5,248 nt of DNA from Opitutia bacterium UBA3151 (GTDB lineage: Bacteria; Verrucomicrobiota; Verrucomicrobiia; Opitutales; Seribacteraceae), in assembly GCA_002364975.1 (NCBI GenBank), contig DEYT01000024.1, positions 1,587 through 6,834 on the forward strand, given 5' to 3'. Below are positions 1 to 5,248 of the stretch, piece by piece. The notes under the pieces were generated by a model that made no database searches, was not told where the DNA came from, and was given only the letters and a program-made list of their open reading frames with translations. How positions within the stretch are numbered: the stretch's first letter is position 1; each line of letters begins with the position of its first letter. The position numbers and the translations under genes were made by a program.

Positions 1-24
1 TAAAATAAAACAACTTTTAGTTGT
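1..24 (-). terminator. Weak Rho-independent terminator after yqgE
   Basis: On the minus strand, ACAACT (24-19) and AGTTGT (15-10) form a six-base-pair stem around an AAA loop. The tail TTTATTTTA (9-1) follows directly. The stop codon of yqgE (19-17) lies inside the structure. The stem has only two G-C pairs, so it would be weak, but its position and T-rich tail are right for ending the yqgE transcript. The window ends here, so further tail sequence is unseen. Confidence 0.45.
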
Positions 25-589
25 GGGTCGGATCCACCGGAGCTTCTACCAGAAGCCGAAGTTCCTGGCTCATTCCACCCACAATCTTCTTCCATGCTTC
101 TTGCTGTTTTCCCATTTCGAGGAAAAGTTCATGATCCAAAGAGGAAACCAACCAGGCGGTTTCATCCAGTTCATCCTCGAGTTGTCCTGGGGACCAACCG
201 GAATGGCCCAGAAAACAAGCAAGCTTAACATCATCGCTTTCCTTGGCCAACGAATCTACTTTTTCCAAATCGATACCAAAATACAATTTAAAGGAGGAGG
301 ATTCTTTCATCCATTCCCATGCGGCAACAATAATTTTGTCGGTTTCAACCGGTCCCCCTTCAAAGACCGGAATGGAACCGTATGGGTTTCCTTTGAATTG
401 GTCATCAAGTTGCTCAAGGGTACGATTTAGAGGACGGTTTAAAATGACACCTATGGTTCCCGAATCTTCGGAATGAGCTGAAAGAAAGACGACCGACTTG
501 TAGAAATTAGGATCCTTTAAGCTAGGATGAGAAAGGAGAATATTGCCTGAAAGACAAGTCTGGGTTTTATATCGGTGGGTTAAATTCAA
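17..589 (-). CDS. yqgE: YqgE/AlgH family protein (DUF179)
   Basis: A 190-residue protein matching the YqgE/AlgH family from end to end; the family is usually about 185 residues. Visible family motifs are an N-terminal G-N-I-L-L-S-H-P-S-L-K-D-P-N-F-Y block (residues 15-30), G-V-I-L-N-R-P-L (47-54), F-E-G-G-P-V (76-81) and F-L-G-H-S-G-W-S-P-G-Q-L-E-D-E-L (126-141). There is no signal peptide or membrane segment, so it is presumably cytoplasmic. The biochemical role of the family is unsettled; the AlgH name comes from alginate regulation in Pseudomonas and should not be read as function here. The start is TTG at 589-587. No in-frame ATG lies between it and the upstream in-frame stop, and a GGAG sits 11 bases before it, a long spacing. 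An ATT four codons... two codons upstream, five bases after GGAGATAGA's GGAG, is a less likely alternative. The gene is separated from the small gene upstream by a hairpin, so it may be transcribed on its own. Confidence 0.93.
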   Translation of the reverse strand: MNLTHRYKTQTCLSGNILLSHPSLKDPNFYKSVVFLSAHSEDSGTIGVILNRPLNRTLEQLDDQFKGNPYGSIPVFEGGPVETDKIIVAAWEWMKESSSFKLYFGIDLEKVDSLAKESDDVKLACFLGHSGWSPGQLEDELDETAWLVSSLDHELFLEMGKQQEAWKKIVGGMSQELRLLVEAPVDPTHN

Positions 590-630
590 CTTAATTCTAT
601 CTCCGTTTCCAAACCATTCTGCAGAAAGTT

Positions 631-660
631 AAAAAATGCAAGATTTTCTCTCAAAATCTT
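631..660 (-). terminator. Hairpin with T run between the 111-aa gene and yqgE
   Basis: On the minus strand, AAGATTTT (660-653) and AAAATCTT (647-640) form a perfect eight-base-pair stem with a GAGAG loop. After GCA, a run of six T (636-631) follows. The stem is AT-rich (two G-C pairs) but perfect. It lies 57 bases past the stop of the 111-aa gene, in the right place to end that transcript. It could equally sit in the yqgE leader and act as an attenuator, because no clear yqgE promoter is visible between it and the yqgE start. On the plus strand the same stem lacks a good T run. Confidence 0.55.
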
Positions 661-716
661 ACCTTTTATGTTCATTCTTATCTCTTTCGTACTAGCCAGT
701 GGATAGAAAATGAAAC

Positions 717-1052
717 TTATCCTACCTCGGCAACTGCAGAGGCTTTGGACTTTTCCAATTCCTCCTCCTGAGATTCAGAGGCAACAACATCTTCCACTTC
801 ACCGGGAACAAGCGGAGGTGCGGTGGCTTCTGCGTCCCCCCATTGCTCATCATACATTGCTTTAAGGTGGGTGAAAACTTCGATGATCGAATCATCTTTT
901 TCGATTTCAAATAACTTAAGGATAAGTTCCTTGTTGTTTCGAAGTTGGAGTCTTTTTCCCAAAGTCTCCATTCCCCGATAACTGTTAATGACATCTCTAG
1001 CTTCCTCTTGCTTTTCCAAGATTCTTTTTGCTTCCCGATAAGTAATACTCAT
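717..1052 (-). CDS. Unrecognised small acidic protein, 111 aa
   Basis: I do not recognise this protein. The ATG at 1052-1050 is well supported: GGAGG (1064-1060) lies seven bases upstream, the strongest ribosome binding site in the window. Residues 1-70 look largely helical and charged (for example R-E-A-K-R-I-L-E-K-Q-E-E-A-R, 6-19), possibly with short coiled-coil stretches. Residues 71-111 are low in complexity, rich in Ala, Glu, Val, Ser and Pro, and probably disordered. There is no signal peptide, membrane segment or cysteine, so it is presumably a soluble cytoplasmic protein. It is separated from the receptor operon by 193 bases and from yqgE by a terminator-like hairpin, so it is probably monocistronic. 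An overlapping alternative frame also gives an ORF, but it lacks this ribosome binding site. No function is proposed. Confidence 0.8.
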   Translation of the reverse strand: MSITYREAKRILEKQEEARDVINSYRGMETLGKRLQLRNNKELILKLFEIEKDDSIIEVFTHLKAMYDEQWGDAEATAPPLVPGEVEDVVASESQEEELEKSKASAVAEVG

Positions 1053-1059
1053 TTTTTTT

Positions 1060-1064
1060 CCTCC
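1060..1064 (-). promoter_or_regulatory. Strong ribosome binding site of the 111-aa gene
   Basis: GGAGG on the minus strand lies seven bases (all A) before the ATG at 1052. It fixes both the start and the reading frame of the 111-aa gene. It contrasts with the weak or missing sites of the receptor genes, which suggests the small protein is translated efficiently. Confidence 0.8.
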
Positions 1065-1084
1065 ATTTCAATTTATTTCAATTT
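1065..1084 (-). repeat. Perfect 10-base tandem direct repeat upstream of the 111-aa gene
   Basis: The minus-strand unit AAATTGAAAT occurs twice head to tail (1084-1075 and 1074-1065) and directly abuts the GGAGG ribosome binding site. A ten-base period is about one helical turn, so it could be a protein-binding site or a 5' UTR element. In such AT-rich DNA, slippage or chance is also plausible. No promoter boxes could be assigned with confidence around it. Confidence 0.6.
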
Positions 1085-1153
1085 TGTAACGCCGAGGAAA
1101 TTAGAATCCCACCACGCACCACATCCTCTTAGATAGAAAAGCTTACTAGATTG

Positions 1154-1169
1154 TTCGATTAAAATCGAA
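1154..1169. repeat. 16-base palindrome in the intergenic region
   Basis: TTCGAT (1154-1159) and ATCGAA (1164-1169) are inverted around a four-base TAAA spacer; a seventh pair (1160 with 1163) is possible. After one mismatch, three more pairs can form on the outside on the minus strand. It lies 76 bases past the stop of the second YfiR-like gene and about 100 bases before the 111-aa gene. It could be a terminator stem for the receptor operon, but the nearest T run on that strand comes 14 or more bases later. It could instead be a dimeric regulator site. Its role is unassigned. Confidence 0.4.
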
Positions 1170-1245
1170 TAATTGTGAATAAGTTTTTGGACCGGGATTT
1201 TTTCAATGGTTTTTTTCAACCCCATTCAAGAGGTACAACCCCGAC

Positions 1246-1872
1246 TTATTGAAGTAGAATTTGTCTATACGAAAGTAAATTGTCGTCTACTTTGATTGCT
1301 TTATTTTTGAGTTTTCTAAAATTTATCGAAACTCGAAGGCGATTATTTTGAACAACGGAACTCATTGCCAATCCTCTTTTTAAATATGAATCGCCTTGTC
1401 CGAAAACGACTAAACCACCCCTTTTCGCTAATTTCGAAGTATCCCAGTGATCAGAAACGGTTTTCAATGCAACGATGTAAATAATTTGCTTGTCTTGACG
1501 GGAAAGTTTTGCCGCATCTTCAAAAGATTCAGTAGTTTTAACATTTACTCTACGGCCTTGGACCTTCGCATCGCTTAATTCAATCAAAAATGAAAGCCTT
1601 TCCTTAAATAAACAATTGTCGGGACCCACAACCAAGATAACAACATTTTGATCGACCGGAGGAAGATGTTCGGGTAGCCAAGAAAAATGATGGATAGATC
1701 TCACTACGACCGCCGCCTCCAGGTTGACCACCCTCAAATCAGCCTTACTCGGCTTGATGGTATTGCTCCCTTCCACCGTTGAGCTTAAAAAGTAAGGGAA
1801 TATCATAAGACCAAACCAGAAAACCCGGGAAGCCCGAAGTAGTTTAAGTAGTTTATTACCTTGTACTCTCAT
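1246..1872 (-). CDS. YfiR-like periplasmic protein (DUF4154), second cassette
   Basis: A 208-residue protein of the YfiR/DUF4154 family. Residues 1-17 are basic, and 18-35 form a hydrophobic signal-peptide core, so the mature protein should be periplasmic. Family features include the N-terminal helix and H-F-S-W-L block (61-66), a strand V-V-I-L-V-V-G (77-83), V-Q-G-R-R-V (104-109), and a C-terminal half with G-G-L-V-V-F-G-Q-G-D-S-Y-L-K-R-G (152-167) then R-L-R-V-S-I-N (178-184). Pseudomonas YfiR represses the diguanylate cyclase YfiN; no GGDEF or kinase partner is present here, so that role cannot be carried over. The start is ATG at 1872-1870, one base after the receptor stop (TAGGATG), with only a weak AAGAAG upstream. 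This suggests translational coupling. An in-frame ATG at 1986 would overlap the receptor by 38 codons and put non-signal sequence before the signal peptide, so it was not used. The mature part has a single cysteine. Confidence 0.88.
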   Translation of the reverse strand: MRVQGNKLLKLLRASRVFWFGLMIFPYFLSSTVEGSNTIKPSKADLRVVNLEAAVVVRSIHHFSWLPEHLPPVDQNVVILVVGPDNCLFKERLSFLIELSDAKVQGRRVNVKTTESFEDAAKLSRQDKQIIYIVALKTVSDHWDTSKLAKRGGLVVFGQGDSYLKRGLAMSSVVQNNRLRVSINFRKLKNKAIKVDDNLLSYRQILLQ

Positions 1873-1873
1873 C

Positions 1874-4186
1874 CTAAAACTTCTTGTAAAGGGTGAGGAG
1901 GAAAGTTCTTTCAACCCGGGCAGGTTCCACATCAACCCCGGGATACATGGTCTCAAGGTGATAGGGTTCCAATAAATCTCTTCCAAACAAACCGATTTCC
2001 CAATCCTGCCTAGGTCGCCAGACTAATCCTAGATCTAAACGCAAGTGCGAAGGAATCGTAATTGGGTTGTAGTCAGATGGGATTTGAGTCTCATCCGCAT
2101 AAAATAAACTTTGGGTGAAGGAAAGGTTATCGGAGTATTTGAATAAAGACCTCAAACTTGCGGTTTGCTCGGGGAAATCAAATTCCCGAACTCCTTCGAC
2201 TTTGCCTCGAGCCAGCGAATATCCACCTCGAAGTCTCCAAAATTTGGAAACTTCCCAGTCGATGGACAATTCGCCCCCGTAAGACTTTGCATCCTTTGCT
2301 TCATATGCATTCACGGAGGTCAAACTGGTCGCTGCCAAGACTGCATCTTTCGAATCATAATAATAACTGGAGAGTTCGAGCAGAAAATTTTCATTGGGAC
2401 GGTTACGCCAACCCATTTCATAGGAATCAATTTCTTCACGGTCCAGGGATTCACCCCCAGCGAAAGGCTTGTTAGCCCAAACTCCAAAAGTAGGATTCAA
2501 AGGAGTAGCACCTGAAGGATACCAAATTCTCCCTGGATTAAGAACGGTGTACCTCTCACGCAGAGAAGGCTGTCGGTGGGCTTTTGAATAGCCGAGCCAA
2601 AAAACATTAGAACCATTGGGATTCCATGAACTCCTAATTCCTGGCTGAATCCCACTTCCAGTAAGATCATTTTCTTCGAATTTAGTACCAACGGAAAGTA
2701 CTATTTCCTCGGTAAGATGAATGGAATCCTGAACATAGGCAGTTAAACGATTGAATTCGGTAAAATCCTGGTCGTACTCCAAAATTGCAGGGGATGAAGG
2801 CAGCAAGGTCAACGTTTCCAAATCTACAGTCGGAGTAAGACCAAAATCAAAGGGCTCTAATGGAGTTGATTGCACATCCAAATTAGTTCTTCGGTAACCC
2901 AGACCAAAGGAAACGCGATGCGAGTCACCAATGGGTTGGTTGGCATCAAAAGCCAAATCCAATTGATTCTGCTCCCACTCGAAACCAAGGTGACCCATAT
3001 TGATATCAGTCTTTTCAAAAGCACTGGTCAGGGACCATTCGAGGTCAGATTCGGTAATGCCATCCAGCTTAGAAACAATATGGCCAGAATCATTGGTCAT
3101 CTCGCCATACCGCTGAAAACGGGAAATTTCTCCAGTTAATAAAGCCGGGTATGAAATCGTTCCATCTGGAGCAGACCAAAAACTAGTAGCTGTGGGCAAT
3201 TTGGATGGATCCACATACAAGGGATGAAAAGAGGAAAGCAAAGAACCTTGCCGTGCATAGTCCAGGGGTACTAAGGCACTGGAAAGAGTTTCGGAATAAA
3301 AAAGACGATTTGAGAAATCCAAAACATGTTCCAGCCTTCTAGTCGCTCCACCACCCGCTATGTAAAAGTTCAAATCGCTGGCCCATTCCTTGTCATACCT
3401 AAATCCAAATTTTCGAAGGTATCCGTCATCTCTCGCCGCCCTACCCGAATCAAGAGTTCCCTCGGCATATTCTTGGTCCCGAATCCAAACTCGATAAAAG
3501 CTATCCTCGGAAACCTGACCGCCATGGACATAATCCCCCATAAAGGTGCCATCATCTTGAACTAAAAATCGAACCGAGTCACCCTGGGTATCTCCCGAAT
3601 GCTTGGTCACCAGATTAATTACACCGTTTACAGCATTTGTTCCCCAAATTGATGCACCCGGTCCGCGTATGACTTCAATTCGGTCGATTACCGCAATAGG
3701 ATAATCATCGACGGAGTAATTGGCACTTCCAAGCATAAGTTGAGTAACTTCCCTTCCACCGATTTTACCCAAAAACTTTTGGGTCGAAAATCCACTAAAA
3801 TTTCGCATCGAAGCAAAGTTGTCATAGGAAAGGCCACGACTAACATGCATTCCGGGTACTCCTCGCAAGGCTTCGACCGTATTCGCATAGCCATATAGAG
3901 TAATGTCATCCGGGTGAATCACATGAACGGAAGCTGGATTTCGCCAATACTCTTGATCGTACCCAAGCACTCCCTGAATTGATACCTTGGACAAATTTCT
4001 AAAATCCAGAGAAACCAGTTTTTTTAACTCCGCCTTCTCGAAGGGGCTAAGTTCATCCCCACCTTGATCCTCCTTGCAAAATAAAGGGTTGAAAGAAACA
4101 ACTGCGCAAGTAAAAAGCAGGAAAAAGATATAAAGAGGCAACTTTATATAGTACAAAAAGTTCAAACCTTTTTCCAGGAGATGCAT
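1874..4186 (-). CDS. TonB-dependent outer-membrane receptor, complete (770 aa)
   Basis: A full-length TonB-dependent receptor. A hydrophobic segment at residues 12-33 serves as signal peptide. Residues 46-72 form a short lead-in, which may hold the TonB box (around L-S-K-V-S-I-Q-G). The plug runs from about 80 to 195 and ends in the diagnostic block E-V-I-R-G-P-G-A-S-I-W-G-T-N-A-V-N-G-V-I (171-190). The barrel fills about 205-770. It contains the receptor-typical S-K-A-H-R-Q-P-S-L-R-E-R-Y (534-546), a D-S-Y-E-M-G-W-R block (587-594) and a last strand ending in phenylalanine. No STN signalling domain is present. The ligand (siderophore, vitamin or other) cannot be told. Residues about 285-365 look like a long extracellular loop. 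The ATG at 4186 follows the preceding gene by 22 bases without a clear ribosome binding site, which suggests coupling or low translation. It is the paralogue of the partial receptor upstream. Confidence 0.95.
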   Translation of the reverse strand: MHLLEKGLNFLYYIKLPLYIFFLLFTCAVVSFNPLFCKEDQGGDELSPFEKAELKKLVSLDFRNLSKVSIQGVLGYDQEYWRNPASVHVIHPDDITLYGYANTVEALRGVPGMHVSRGLSYDNFASMRNFSGFSTQKFLGKIGGREVTQLMLGSANYSVDDYPIAVIDRIEVIRGPGASIWGTNAVNGVINLVTKHSGDTQGDSVRFLVQDDGTFMGDYVHGGQVSEDSFYRVWIRDQEYAEGTLDSGRAARDDGYLRKFGFRYDKEWASDLNFYIAGGGATRRLEHVLDFSNRLFYSETLSSALVPLDYARQGSLLSSFHPLYVDPSKLPTATSFWSAPDGTISYPALLTGEISRFQRYGEMTNDSGHIVSKLDGITESDLEWSLTSAFEKTDINMGHLGFEWEQNQLDLAFDANQPIGDSHRVSFGLGYRRTNLDVQSTPLEPFDFGLTPTVDLETLTLLPSSPAILEYDQDFTEFNRLTAYVQDSIHLTEEIVLSVGTKFEENDLTGSGIQPGIRSSWNPNGSNVFWLGYSKAHRQPSLRERYTVLNPGRIWYPSGATPLNPTFGVWANKPFAGGESLDREEIDSYEMGWRNRPNENFLLELSSYYYDSKDAVLAATSLTSVNAYEAKDAKSYGGELSIDWEVSKFWRLRGGYSLARGKVEGVREFDFPEQTASLRSLFKYSDNLSFTQSLFYADETQIPSDYNPITIPSHLRLDLGLVWRPRQDWEIGLFGRDLLEPYHLETMYPGVDVEPARVERTFLLTLYKKF

Positions 4187-4208
4187 TGGGCAAATTTATA
4201 TATACGGG

Positions 4209-4847
4209 CTAGTTTTTTTTATTTCCTACAATCTCGACTACGCTTTTTAGATTTGCAATCTTAGAACTTAGTTTTGGTGAGGTACGACGGAAATATTGAT
4301 CACTTAAAATTAATTTAACCCGATTTCTTTCAGAGACAAAGGCAACATCCCCACCTTTTGTGGTAACAAATTGTCGACCAAAACCAAAAACCACCGCACT
4401 GGGGCAAAGGTTTCTTATTTCCTGTGGGCTAAGGACGCTTTTTCGCATCAAGAAGACAACTTGATAACCTTTTATGAGTTTAGATTTTATTAGTTTTTGA
4501 TCCCGAGATTCAATGTGTTCAAATTCAACTGGTTTACCTCCAACCTCAACATTACTTTGAGAGATGAGGTATTCTAAGGATGCCACAAATCCATTTTTTT
4601 CTTGGCCAAGTACTAAAATCTTTGGAGATTCATCTTTTTCCGGTAAATGTTCCTCACTCCAAGTGGTAAAGTTAACCAAGTGGGTAAGGTATGTCGCTTG
4701 CACTCTCGCTTCCCTTCTTTGTTGTTCAATAGTGGATGCTTCCACTTTGAAATTCATGCTCATTCCGAGAGTAAAAACGAACGCCCAAAGAATCATCCTC
4801 CTAAAGAGGTTAAAACTTAATCTGTTCTTCTCGAAAATCACCATCAT
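4209..4847 (-). CDS. YfiR-like periplasmic protein (DUF4154), first cassette
   Basis: A 212-residue YfiR/DUF4154 family protein. Basic residues before position 18 and a hydrophobic stretch at 19-33 form a signal peptide, with a likely cut after V-E-A (35-37), giving a periplasmic protein of about 175 residues. Family features are A-T-Y-L-T-H-L-V-N-F-T-T-W (51-63), the strand K-I-L-V-L-G (76-81), E-V-G-G-K-P-V (101-107), a buried strand Q-V-V-F-L-M (129-134), and V-V-F-G-F-G-R-Q-F (152-160) followed by G-G-D-V-A-F (165-170). The ATG at 4847 shares its A with the TAA stop of the upstream receptor (TAATG), and AAGGA lies six bases before it, inside the receptor gene. A second ATG at 4844 is possible. 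The gene is therefore coupled to the partial receptor and in turn lies 22 bases before the complete receptor. It is a diverged paralogue of the protein at 1246-1872 and has one cysteine in the mature part. Confidence 0.87.
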   Translation of the reverse strand: MMVIFEKNRLSFNLFRRMILWAFVFTLGMSMNFKVEASTIEQQRREARVQATYLTHLVNFTTWSEEHLPEKDESPKILVLGQEKNGFVASLEYLISQSNVEVGGKPVEFEHIESRDQKLIKSKLIKGYQVVFLMRKSVLSPQEIRNLCPSAVVFGFGRQFVTTKGGDVAFVSERNRVKLILSDQYFRRTSPKLSSKIANLKSVVEIVGNKKN

Positions 4848-5248
4848 TAGAAATCCTTGGAGATACTAAGGAGGAAGGTTCGCTCGACTTTGCCTGGTTC
4901 CACATCAAGGTCGTTGTACATATTTTCGGGATGATCAGGGTCTAATAAATCCCGGCCAAAAAGCCCAATTTCCCAATTATCCTTAGGCCGCCAAACCAGA
5001 CCAAGGTCTAACCTGAGATAGTCATCAATAGGAATTTCATTGTAGGCGGATGGAATAATTCGATCATCCGTGTAATAGATATTCTTAGAGAAAATCAGGT
5101 TGTCTCGAATTTTTAAATGGGAAGAAAGGTTTGCCATCGACTCTGGGAAATCAACTTGAATCTCTCCGTCTTTCTTTCCTCTGGAAAAGGAATATCCACC
5201 TTTGAGATGCCAAGTGTCAGAAGCACGGTAATCAAAAGTAAGTTCCCC
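4847..5248 (-). CDS. TonB-dependent outer-membrane receptor, C-terminal part, cut by window edge
   Basis: Only the last 133 residues are inside the window. The frame stays open to 5248, so the ATG at 5137 is an internal methionine and not the start. Translating the edge gives a segment starting G-E-L-T-F-D-Y that aligns directly with residues 638 onward of the complete receptor. A gap-free hand alignment gives about 76 identities in 133. The best block is shared L-R-L-D-L-G-L-V-W-R-P, then W-E-I-G-L-F-G-R-D-L-L and V-E-R-T-F-L-L. These are terminal barrel strands of a TonB-dependent receptor, ending in phenylalanine as outer-membrane barrels do. Its TAA stop overlaps the ATG of the following YfiR-like gene. 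Plug, signal peptide and promoter lie outside the window. Confidence 0.92.
   Translation of the reverse strand, partial: GELTFDYRASDTWHLKGGYSFSRGKKDGEIQVDFPESMANLSSHLKIRDNLIFSKNIYYTDDRIIPSAYNEIPIDDYLRLDLGLVWRPKDNWEIGLFGRDLLDPDHPENMYNDLDVEPGKVERTFLLSISKDF

Larger units (their letters stand above)
1053..1245. other. Intergenic region between the receptor operon and the 111-aa gene
   Basis: This 193-base stretch has no credible ORF. It must contain the end of the receptor operon transcript and the promoter of the 111-aa gene. What can be seen is a palindrome at 1154-1169, the tandem repeat at 1065-1084 and A/T runs around 1197-1217. A weak pairing near 1196-1231 lacks a T run on the coding strand. 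No canonical -35/-10 pair stands out. Confidence 0.6.

Noticed and set aside
23..476. Plus-strand ORFs opposite yqgE
   Set aside because: They are antisense to a clearly conserved YqgE/AlgH protein and resemble no protein family.
722..994. A 90-residue minus-strand ORF in another frame over the 111-aa gene
   Set aside because: It has no comparable ribosome binding site, an odd composition, and overlaps the better-supported frame.
1196..1231. Possible hairpin GGGGTT with AATCCC, or AATGG with CCATT, as terminator of the receptor operon
   Set aside because: Stems are short, need a G-T pair or bulges, and no T run follows on the minus strand.
1873..1986. Upstream extension of the YfiR-like protein to an ATG at 1986
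   Set aside because: It would overlap the receptor's conserved C-terminal strands by 38 codons and place non-signal sequence before an obvious signal peptide; the ATG at 1872 fits family length and coupling.
2158..3565. Several plus-strand ORFs of 79-116 codons inside the receptor gene
   Set aside because: They are antisense shadows of a conserved receptor, with no recognisable protein features.
4060..4110. Possible lipoprotein signal in the complete receptor (P-L-F-C before K-E-D)
   Set aside because: The residue before the cysteine is Phe, which does not fit a lipobox; a normal signal peptide is more likely.
4187..4208. TATATA stretch before the complete receptor as an internal promoter
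   Set aside because: No matching -35 element is visible and the spacing to the start codon is too short for a usual leader.
4847..5137. A separate 96-residue gene starting at ATG 5137
   Set aside because: The frame is open to the window edge and the upstream codons also align with the complete receptor, so this is the end of a longer receptor gene.

Overview
The window reads as a moderately AT-rich chromosomal segment from a Gram-negative (diderm) bacterium. Two TonB-dependent outer-membrane receptors, periplasmic YfiR-type proteins and a YqgE/AlgH protein all require or suggest an outer membrane. The family mix (TonB receptor next to a YfiR/DUF4154 protein, with yqgE nearby) would fit Verrucomicrobiota or a related marine lineage, but this placement is a guess from memory of the families and nothing here fixes the phylum. 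Every supported gene lies on the minus strand, so transcription runs from position 5248 towards position 1.

In transcription order, 5248-1246 holds two successive copies of the same two-gene cassette: a TonB-dependent receptor followed by a YfiR-like periplasmic protein. The first receptor is cut by the window edge and only its last 133 residues are present. Its stop codon overlaps the start of the first YfiR-like gene (TAATG). After 22 bases comes the second, complete receptor (770 aa). A single base separates its stop from the second YfiR-like start (TAGGATG). The receptors' C-terminal parts align without gaps at about 57% identity (76 of 133 by hand). The YfiR-like pair is only about 32% identical over its best 66-residue stretch (21 of 66). 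The likely reading is one transcript carrying a duplicated outer-membrane receptor plus periplasmic partner module; ligand and downstream signalling partner are not visible.

From 1245 to 1053 there is a non-coding stretch with a 16-base palindrome and a perfect 10-base tandem repeat next to a strong ribosome binding site. It leads into a 111-aa acidic protein I do not recognise (1052-717). The next gap (716-590) holds an AT-rich hairpin with a T run, read as a terminator. A YqgE/AlgH family gene with a TTG start follows (589-17), and a second small hairpin plus T-rich tail overlaps its stop codon.

No rRNA, tRNA, CRISPR array, insertion sequence or phage gene was seen. The most interesting item is the duplicated, translationally coupled receptor-YfiR cassette. 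Secondary leads are a possible leader ORF/attenuator in front of yqgE and the 10-base repeat before the unknown small gene.
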